Notes under the pieces: generated by a model
What the model was told of the DNA's origin: nothing
The model's database searches: none
What the model saw: only the letters and a program-made list of their open reading frames with translations
Position numbers and translations under genes: made by a program
NCBI GenBank assembly: GCA_035691065.1
Contig: DASSJT010000179.1
Location: 1-11,168, forward strand
DNA from: DASSJT01 sp035691065
Lineage (GTDB): Bacteria; Actinomycetota; Actinomycetes; Actinomycetales; Dermatophilaceae
Direction of reading: 5' to 3'
DNA length: 11,168 nt
Part shown: positions 1 through 5,118 of the stretch, in pieces
Layout of the letters: each line of letters starts with the position of its first letter
Position numbering within the stretch: position 1 is the stretch's first letter

Positions 1-140
1 CGCCTTGGATGCCCCGCCGGAGGAGCTCGTGCTCGTGTGGGGCGAGGCGACCCGACTGTGCCAGCCGGACGGCATACGTCTGACCGGTCACTCGGTCGCG
101 GTGGTGCGGATCGCGCAGGGGCCGGTCGGTGCGGCCTGAC
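1..140 (+). CDS. 3' end of an unidentified protein-coding gene (partial)
   Basis: Reading from base 2, an open frame runs from the window edge to a TGA at 138-140 and encodes about 45 residues, beginning ALDAPPEELVLVWGE and ending VVRIAQGPVGAA. Almost every codon ends in G or C, which is the signature of real coding DNA here; the other two frames lack it. The fragment alternates hydrophobic and polar residues like a terminal beta-sandwich, and the segment IRLTGHSVAVVRIA recalls the small C-terminal beta domain of alpha-amylase-family (GH13) enzymes such as the malto-oligosyltrehalose or glycogen-debranching types. That resemblance is weak and from memory, so I do not assign a function. The gene starts outside the window. 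Its stop overlaps the possible GTG start of the following hydrolase remnant by 12 bases. Confidence 0.6.
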
Positions 141-548
141 AAGGCATCCCTTCCTCCGGGGTGCCCGATGGGCGGCGCATCAGCACAGGTTATGCCTGCC
201 CTCCTCCAGAGGGCGAAGGCGCTGCCAGCCGTCGGCCTGGTGAAGTCCTGCCTGGCTGGCTCGGATCGAGCCGGCCTGAGGAATGCCGTCGTGTCCATCT
301 CACTGCACCGCCCTGACCTCGCGGCCACGCTGCCCCGGATCGGCGCCCCGACGCTGTTCATCACCGGTGACGGGCACAAGGGCTGGACTCGACAGCAGGC
401 GAGAGCGGCGAGCCTGCTGCTGCCCCATGGAACCTGCGCCGTCATGTCCGATGCCGCTTACCTGGCGCCTCTGGAGTCACCTCGGGAAACGGCTCGGCTG
501 GTTCGGCAGTTCTGGGCCGCCCACGTCCCCCGCCCGCAGCCGATCTGA
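129..548 (+). pseudogene. 5'-truncated alpha/beta-hydrolase remnant
   Basis: The frame gives 139 residues from a GTG start, against about 270-300 for the alpha/beta-hydrolase family. Only the C-terminal half is recognisable: RPDLAATLPRIGAPTLFITG (residues 61-80) is the strand that precedes the catalytic acid, and residues 103-130, ending ARLVRQFWA, match the family's last strand and helix. The nucleophile elbow (GxSxG) and everything N-terminal are absent, because the DNA upstream is high-GC3 coding sequence of another gene. The acid loop reads GDGHKG, with His where Asp is usual, and the expected GH(L) catalytic histidine is replaced in DAAYLAP by Tyr111. Third-position GC is visibly lower than in neighbouring genes. 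Truncation plus loss of two triad residues suggests a decaying gene; a short non-catalytic protein remains possible. It is convergent with tesB, 8 bp away. Confidence 0.6.
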
Positions 549-556
549 GGGGCGAC

Positions 557-1609
557 TCAGCCGTCGGCAGGCTCCTTGATGCGAAGCATGCCCTCCTGGG
601 CGACGGTGGCCACCAGCGTGCCGTCGTGGGCGAACATCCGGCCGACACTGAGCCCTCGCCCACCGGAGGCTGACGGCGAGTTCTGGGTGTAGAGGATCCA
701 GTCGTCGACCTTGACGGTCCGGTGGAACCACATGGCGTGGTCGAGGCTGGCCACCCGGAGCCGTGGGTCGCTCCAGGCCAGGCCGTGCTGGCGGATCACC
801 GGCTCGAGCAGGGTGTAGTCGGAGGCATACGCGAGCACCGCGGCATGGATCAGCGGGTCGTCAGGGAGGGTTCCCACGGCCCGCAGCCACACGCTCTGCT
901 CGGCCACGCGATGCGAGGCCGGACCCAGGAACAGGTGCCCCTCGACGTGGCGGTGCTCGATCGGGCGGCGCGCGACGTGCTGGGCGCGGGGGTGGTCGAT
1001 CCGGCTCATCACGTCGGTGAGCGAGGCGAGGCTGCTCGGCTCGGGCACGTCCGGCATGGGCTCCTGGTGGTCGAGCCCGCCCGCGGGCTGCTGGAAGGAG
1101 GTGATCATCGACAGGATCGGCAGGCCGTTCTGGATGGCGTGGACCCGTCGGGTGGAGAAGGAGCGGCCGTCGCGCATGCGCTCGACCGCGAACCGGATCG
1201 GCTGGCTGTCGTCGCCGGGCCGCATGAAGTAGCCGTGCAGGGAGTGGATCAGACGGGGGGCGTCCGAAGCGCCCACCGCCTGGACGGTGCGGCCGGCCGC
1301 GATCACGCACTGCGCCAGGACCTGTCCACCGAAGACACGGCCGTGGGGCATTCGCTGGCTGGCACCGAGGAAGACGGTGGCGGCAGACTCGCTGATGGAA
1401 GCGGCCTCTGGGCCGGTCAGGCCGTCGACGCTGATCCGGGCGCTGCCCAGCTCCTCGAGGGCCAGGACACGGAGCAGGTCGCTGAGCGGGTCGGGCTGCG
1501 GGTCGCTCAGCGGGTCGGGCTGCGGGTCGCTCAGCGGGTCGGGCAGCGGGTCGCTCGGCGGGTCGGGCTGCGGGTCGGGCTGGGGGGTGCTCGACTGGTC
1601 GGACGTCAC
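557..1609 (-). CDS. tesB: Acyl-CoA thioesterase II (TesB family)
   Basis: This 350-aa protein hydrolyses acyl-CoA thioesters to free fatty acid and CoA in the cytosol. It has the TesB double hot-dog layout: the first hot-dog holds GRVFGGQVLAQ and SLHGYFMRPG, the second YASDYTLLEPV, ASLDHAMWFHR and the C-terminal AQEGMLRI. The residues equivalent to the E. coli TesB triad (Asp204, Thr228, Gln278) appear as about Asp264, Ser288 and Gln338, with Ser for Thr, so it should be active. The first 40 or so residues are an unusual Asp/Pro/Ser-rich tail made by an in-frame 24-bp repeat; conserved sequence begins near LLRVLALEELG. The GTG start at 1609 is favoured because it is the only in-frame start before the conserved domain and TAGGGT lies at -12 to -7, consistent with a leaderless transcript. 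It diverges from the membrane protein at 1667. Confidence 0.93.
   Translation of the reverse strand: MTSDQSSTPQPDPQPDPPSDPLPDPLSDPQPDPLSDPQPDPLSDLLRVLALEELGSARISVDGLTGPEAASISESAATVFLGASQRMPHGRVFGGQVLAQCVIAAGRTVQAVGASDAPRLIHSLHGYFMRPGDDSQPIRFAVERMRDGRSFSTRRVHAIQNGLPILSMITSFQQPAGGLDHQEPMPDVPEPSSLASLTDVMSRIDHPRAQHVARRPIEHRHVEGHLFLGPASHRVAEQSVWLRAVGTLPDDPLIHAAVLAYASDYTLLEPVIRQHGLAWSDPRLRVASLDHAMWFHRTVKVDDWILYTQNSPSASGGRGLSVGRMFAHDGTLVATVAQEGMLRIKEPADG
1487..1582. repeat. 24-bp in-frame tandem repeat in the 5' end of tesB
   Basis: Four consecutive 24-bp units lie at 1487-1510, 1511-1534, 1535-1558 and 1559-1582. The first two are identical; the third differs at two positions and the fourth diverges over its last four bases. 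A degenerate half unit precedes them. Each unit encodes eight residues of the type LSDPQPDP, read on the minus strand, giving an acidic, proline-rich and probably disordered N-terminal tail. Because the unit is a multiple of three, slippage would change tail length without shifting the frame. Confidence 0.9.
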
Positions 1610-1615
1610 GGGGAG

Positions 1616-1621
1616 ACCCTA
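1616..1621 (-). promoter_or_regulatory. -10 element of tesB (leaderless)
   Basis: The minus strand reads TAGGGT exactly 12 to 7 bases upstream of the GTG start, matching the actinobacterial -10 pattern TANNNT. A transcript starting 6-7 bases downstream would begin at the start codon. No clear -35 hexamer is seen. The AGGG inside it could be mistaken for a Shine-Dalgarno sequence, but the same geometry recurs at other starts in this window. Confidence 0.5.
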
Positions 1622-1654
1622 GCCAGTGCTGCTCCAGAACCCCCGCAGCTGTGG

Positions 1655-1660
1655 CACGAT
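1655..1660 (+). promoter_or_regulatory. -10-like element of the membrane protein gene (leaderless)
   Basis: CACGAT lies at -12 to -7 from the ATG at 1667. It keeps the A at position 2 and T at position 6 of TANNNT but not the first T. There is no Shine-Dalgarno sequence between it and the ATG. No convincing -35 is visible in the 57-bp divergent gap shared with tesB. Confidence 0.4.
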
Positions 1661-1666
1661 CACGAG

Positions 1667-2800
1667 ATGAAGGCTTCGGGGGAGGCCGACGACCGCGAGG
1701 TCGGCCCGCTCGGCTGGGCAGGTTACCCGGGCAGGCGGGTCGCCCCGCCGGGCAGGGTGCGCCGTCACTTCCCGGTCCGCGACCTGGAGGGTGCCGACCG
1801 GTTCGAGCTGTTCGTCGTCTGCGCGGTGGTCTCGATCACCGGCACCCGGCTCTTCCTGACGCTGACCGGGTACCCGCAGCTCGGTGGCGGTGGACTGCAC
1901 TTCGCCCACCTGCTGTGGGGCGGCCTGCTCATGCTCGTGGCCCAGCTGGTCTTCATGATGTTCCTCAGCCGCAAAGCGAAGGAGGTCGCCACCATCCTGG
2001 CCGGCGTGGGCTTCGGCCTGTTCATCGACGAGGTCGGCAAGTTCGTGACCGGCAACAACGACTACTTCTTCGCACCGGTCGCCGCGATCATCTACGCCAC
2101 CTTCGTGGTCATGTACCTTCTCGTCGCCTTCGCCGTGCAGCGCCAGCCGCTGTCCGACAAGGAGCTGGTCGTCAACGCCGTCGAGATGCTCAAGGAGTCG
2201 GCCGCCCACGACCTCGACGAGGACGAGCGCCGCCGGGCAGTCGCTCTGGCGGCGGCAGCAGACCCCGCCGAGCCGCTTGCCGGACCGCTGCTGGACACCC
2301 TCGTGCGGCTGCCTGCGCAGCCGATCGCGCGGTCGTGGGTGTCCCGGCTCTACGCCTGGCTGCGTGCCAAGATCTTGGCCCTGCCGAGCACCGCACTCGT
2401 GCAGCGCTGGGGAGCCTTCGTCCTCGTCGGCTTCGTGCTCTGGGCCATGATCGGCCCAGCAGTGACCGTGGTCCGGGAGCCGGCTGGCCGCCAGGTGGCC
2501 TACCTCGTGTCCGCCCTCGTCGCCGCCCTGGTCAGCGGACTGGGGCTCGGCCAGTGGCACCGTGGCGCCCGGCTGAGTGCCTTGCAGCTGATCGAGGCCG
2601 CGCTGCTCCTCGAGCTGCTGGTCGTGCAGTTCTTCCGGTTGCTCGAGAGCCAGTTCGCCGGCTACCTCAGCGTCTTCGTCAACCTGGCCCTGCTCGGGTT
2701 GTGTCGCGCCCTGGTGTTCCAGTACAAGCACCCTCATCGGCGCCCGGCCGACCCGGCGCTTCCGGTCGGCGGCGAGCCGCCACCCGGCAAGGCCTCTTGA
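1667..2800 (+). CDS. Uncharacterised multi-pass membrane protein with FIDEVGKF motif
   Basis: The 377-aa product has a charged N-terminus of about 44 residues, then hydrophobic spans at roughly 46-66, 80-100, 107-126 and 136-157, a cytosol-like charged stretch at about 158-245 (including the acidic-basic HDLDEDERRR near 181-190), and further spans near 248-268, 277-296, 305-322 and 330-351; it ends in a Pro-rich tail. The most distinctive segment is GVGFGLFIDEVGKFVTGNND (113-132), where Asp, Glu and Lys sit inside a hydrophobic helix. I recall similar sequences in uncharacterised bacterial membrane proteins, but know of no assigned function. The ATG at 1667 is preferred because a -10-like CACGAT precedes it and high-GC3 coding starts there; the same frame stays open far upstream only because it runs antisense to tesB. 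Transporter, receptor or sensor roles are all possible. Confidence 0.85.
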   Translation: MKASGEADDREVGPLGWAGYPGRRVAPPGRVRRHFPVRDLEGADRFELFVVCAVVSITGTRLFLTLTGYPQLGGGGLHFAHLLWGGLLMLVAQLVFMMFLSRKAKEVATILAGVGFGLFIDEVGKFVTGNNDYFFAPVAAIIYATFVVMYLLVAFAVQRQPLSDKELVVNAVEMLKESAAHDLDEDERRRAVALAAAADPAEPLAGPLLDTLVRLPAQPIARSWVSRLYAWLRAKILALPSTALVQRWGAFVLVGFVLWAMIGPAVTVVREPAGRQVAYLVSALVAALVSGLGLGQWHRGARLSALQLIEAALLLELLVVQFFRLLESQFAGYLSVFVNLALLGLCRALVFQYKHPHRRPADPALPVGGEPPPGKAS

Positions 2801-2827
2801 CCTCCCACCCGGGGCTCGGACAAGACC

Positions 2828-4276
2828 TCAGGCGATCAGGGGAGCCAGGGATCGCCGACGCCCACTGAACCCCGTGCCCAGCTCGCGTGTGGCGAGCTCC
2901 AGACGGCTGACGGCATCTCGCAGGACCTCGGGGGAACCGGTGTACGGCAACCGGATCCAGCGCTCGAGCCCGCCCTCGACCGCGAACTGCGGCCCGGGTG
3001 CGAGGAGGACGTCGTGCCGCTCGGCTGCGATCGTCAGGGCGGTCGACATCGGCTCCGGCAGCTGCACCCAGAGGCTGAGGCCGCCAGCGGGCATGCTGAA
3101 CCGCCAGGAGGGCAGCAGCGTGCCAAGGGCGTCGGCGAGGGCGTCCCGCGACGTTGCGAGATGGTTGCGGCGCTCCCGCAGGATCGACTCCTGGTCCTCC
3201 AGCAGCCGGACGAGCACCAGCTGCTCGAGGATCGGCGCGCCCAGGTCCAGGGTCAGCCGGGCCTCGGTCAGGACGGGCATGACGTCGAGCGGCGCGCGCA
3301 GCCAGCCGACCCGCAGACCGCCCCAGAACGCCTTGCTGGTGCTCCCCAGCGTGATGGCGCCCGGCGCCGTGGCGGCAAGGGGCCGCGGAGGCGGGAGCGG
3401 TGCGTCTGGCCCGGGAAGGTCGACGAGGGTCTCATCGATGATGGTGATGGTGTGCGAGCGGCCCAGGGCGGCGCCGACCCGCTGGCGCTGGTCGTCGGGC
3501 ATGAGGGCGCCGGTCGGGTTCTGGAAGTCCGGCATGAGGTAGGCGGCGCGCGGCGAGGTCTGGCGCAAGGCGGCCTCGAGGGTGCCGGTCGCCCAACCTG
3601 AAGGGTCGACCGGCAGCGCGACCGGCCGGGCGCCCGAGCTGCGCACGGCCGCGATGGCATTCGGATAGGTCGGGCTCTCCATGAGAACGCGGTCGCCGGG
3701 CGCCAGCAGCGCCCGCAGCGTCGCGGCGAGCGCCCCGAGCGCGCCGGCCGTCACCATCACCTGGTCTGGCGTCGTCGGCAGCCCTCGAGCCGAGTAGCGA
3801 TCGGCGATGCGCTCGCGCAGCTCCTCCAGGCCCAGGGCGTGGTAGCCGGTGCCGTCCAGGTAGGCCGGGAGCGCCGCCGCGGCCGCTTCGTAGGCGAGCG
3901 CCGTGCCGTGGGGGGCAGCGAGGGCCGCGCACGTGAGGTTGATCGAGCCGTCGGCGTCTCGGTGGGTGGGCAGCAGCGGGGTCCCGTGCCGGCGACCCGA
4001 GGCCGAAGGCAGGGTCGCCACCGTGCCGGATCCCTGCCGCGCACCGGCATACCCGGACTCCCGCAGCGTTGCGTAGGCGCGGGTGACCGTCGTCCGGCTG
4101 ACCCCCAGGGCGGCAGTCAGCTCGCGCTCGCTGGGCAGCCGGGTTCCCGCGGGTACCTGCCCGTCGGCGATGAGGAGCCGCAGCCCGTCGGCGATGCCCC
4201 GGTATGCCGGGCCTGCCGAGGTGGACGAGCCGAGCAGCTCCACGAGCCGCGCAGCGGAGATCGATCTCGACGTCAT
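2828..4276 (-). CDS. MocR-type regulator (GntR HTH + aminotransferase domain), YczR-like
   Basis: This 482-aa transcription factor has an N-terminal GntR winged helix (about 20-88; LPSERELTAALGVSRTTVTR) and a class I aminotransferase-fold domain (about 110-470). The PLP-binding residues are intact: Tyr204 in SPTY, Asn253 in NPTG, Asp281 in IDET, the Schiff-base Lys315 in GSTSKAFWGGLRVGW, and Arg442 near the C-terminus. PLP or a PLP-amine adduct is the expected effector. The length is typical of MocR proteins. It is divergent from a YczE-family membrane gene, the arrangement known for the YczR subgroup of MocR regulators, so yczE is the likely target and the gene is probably self-repressed through the ATTGG direct repeat at 4294-4305. 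The ATG at 4276 has CAAAGT at -12 to -7, so a leaderless transcript is likely. It is convergent with the membrane protein gene, with 27 bp between the stops. Confidence 0.93.
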   Translation of the reverse strand: MTSRSISAARLVELLGSSTSAGPAYRGIADGLRLLIADGQVPAGTRLPSERELTAALGVSRTTVTRAYATLRESGYAGARQGSGTVATLPSASGRRHGTPLLPTHRDADGSINLTCAALAAPHGTALAYEAAAAALPAYLDGTGYHALGLEELRERIADRYSARGLPTTPDQVMVTAGALGALAATLRALLAPGDRVLMESPTYPNAIAAVRSSGARPVALPVDPSGWATGTLEAALRQTSPRAAYLMPDFQNPTGALMPDDQRQRVGAALGRSHTITIIDETLVDLPGPDAPLPPPRPLAATAPGAITLGSTSKAFWGGLRVGWLRAPLDVMPVLTEARLTLDLGAPILEQLVLVRLLEDQESILRERRNHLATSRDALADALGTLLPSWRFSMPAGGLSLWVQLPEPMSTALTIAAERHDVLLAPGPQFAVEGGLERWIRLPYTGSPEVLRDAVSRLELATRELGTGFSGRRRSLAPLIA

Positions 4277-4282
4277 AAGGCC

Positions 4283-4288
4283 ACTTTG
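4283..4288 (-). promoter_or_regulatory. -10-like element of the mocR gene (leaderless)
   Basis: The minus strand reads CAAAGT at -12 to -7 from the ATG at 4276, keeping A at position 2 and T at position 6 of TANNNT. No Shine-Dalgarno sequence separates it from the ATG. The ATTGG direct repeat begins 5 bp upstream, so a bound regulator would cover the -10/-35 spacer of this gene. Confidence 0.4.
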
Positions 4289-4293
4289 CCACG

Positions 4294-4305
4294 ATTGGCT
4301 ATTGG
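4294..4305. promoter_or_regulatory. Putative MocR operator: direct repeat ATTGG-CT-ATTGG
   Basis: Two identical pentamers, 4294-4298 and 4301-4305, repeat with a 7-bp period in an AT-richer stretch of the 62-bp mocR-yczE gap. MocR regulators commonly bind directly repeated half-sites. The second half overlaps the putative -35 (TTGGAA) of yczE, and the pair lies just upstream of the mocR -10, a position suited to self-repression and control of the divergent gene. Downstream, TGGA and TCCA (4303-4306 and 4313-4316) form a short inverted repeat that may extend the site. Confidence 0.5.
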
Positions 4306-4331
4306 AAAACAGTCCACCTGACGTTGATGAT
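4302..4331 (+). promoter_or_regulatory. Putative yczE promoter
   Basis: TTGGAA (4302-4307) could serve as -35 and GATGAT (4326-4331) as -10 with an 18-bp spacer. The -10 then lies at -13 to -8 from the ATG at 4339, the same geometry as other leaderless starts here. The -35 overlaps the second ATTGG repeat. Confidence 0.4.
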
Positions 4332-4338
4332 GGGCGAC

Positions 4339-5118
4339 ATGTCTCGCTCGGAGCTCGTTCCCATGACGTCGATGGAGCAGTGGTATGCCGGTCGCCGGCC
4401 CAGGCGGCTCGTGCAGCTGCTCGTGGGGCTCACGCTCTACGGCGCATCCATGGCCATGATGCTCCGTTCGGGGCTGGGACTCGACCCGTGGGACGTCTTC
4501 CACGCCGGCATCGTGGAGCACACCGGGCTGTCGTTCGGCACCATCGTGATCATCGTGGGGGCCATCGTGCTGCTGCTGTGGGTGCCGCTGCGGCAGTGGC
4601 CAGGGCTGGGCACCCTGCTCAACGTGGTGGTCATCGGCCTCGCGACGGATGCCACCCTGGCCATCCTGGAGGCGCCGTCGGCACCCCTCGCCCGGTGGGC
4701 CTTGTTGCTCGGCGGCATCGTCGGCAATGGTCTGGCCGGGGCGATGTACATCGGAAGCCAGTTCGGACCGGGGCCGCGGGACGGGCTGATGACCGGGCTC
4801 GTGCGGCGCACCGGTCGCAGCGTGCGGCTGGTGCGGACCAGCCTCGAGCTGACTGTCCTGGTCGTGGGGTGGCTGCTGGGCGGCACGGTCGGCATCGGGA
4901 CGCTGCTCTACGCGCTGATGATCGGGCCGGTGGTGCAGTTCTTCCTTCCCATCCTCACGGTGGCGCTGCCGCACCCGACCTCAGCCGTCGATCGCGAGGG
5001 CGAACGGCAGGACGGCGTCAGCGCCCGCGCGACGAAGCGCCTGGCCCGCGACGGTCATCGTCCAGCGACTGCTCACCCGGTCGTCGACGAGCAGGACGGG
5101 GCCGCCGTCACGGCCTAG
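4339..5118 (+). CDS. YczE/YyaS/YitT-family integral membrane protein
   Basis: The 259-aa product has five or six hydrophobic spans (about 24-43, 66-83, 91-109, 121-138, 171-190 and 190-210) and the family hallmark GLGLDPWDVFH (45-55) after the first span; a second conserved loop is GPGPRDGLMTGL (143-154). The family is found next to MocR regulators, as here; its substrate is unknown. The start is uncertain: ATG 4339 fits a leaderless promoter, ATG 4363 has GGAG nine bases upstream, and TTG/ATG codons at 4324-4332 are also in frame. The conserved protein ends near residue 212. The last 45 residues (215-259) are polar, hydrophobic spans are absent, and they are read antisense to the recQ 3' end, giving a 138-bp convergent overlap. 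This looks like loss of an earlier stop codon. Confidence 0.85.
   Translation: MSRSELVPMTSMEQWYAGRRPRRLVQLLVGLTLYGASMAMMLRSGLGLDPWDVFHAGIVEHTGLSFGTIVIIVGAIVLLLWVPLRQWPGLGTLLNVVVIGLATDATLAILEAPSAPLARWALLLGGIVGNGLAGAMYIGSQFGPGPRDGLMTGLVRRTGRSVRLVRTSLELTVLVVGWLLGGTVGIGTLLYALMIGPVVQFFLPILTVALPHPTSAVDREGERQDGVSARATKRLARDGHRPATAHPVVDEQDGAAVTA

Noticed and set aside
37..243. 68-aa plus-strand open frame at the left edge
   Set aside because: It overlaps the high-GC3 frame ending at 140 and has Arg-rich low-complexity sequence typical of an out-of-phase frame.
1487..1582. CRISPR-like repeat array
   Set aside because: The units are directly adjacent with no unique spacers and keep the tesB reading frame.
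1617..1620. AGGG as a Shine-Dalgarno sequence for tesB
   Set aside because: It is part of TAGGGT at the same -12 to -7 position seen at other starts; a -10 element explains it better, although a ribosome-binding role is not excluded.
722..1666. Long plus-strand open frame in phase with the membrane protein gene, which would give a 692-aa fusion
   Set aside because: It runs antisense to tesB, whose protein is clearly conserved; the upstream part has no recognisable sequence and is a high-GC shadow.
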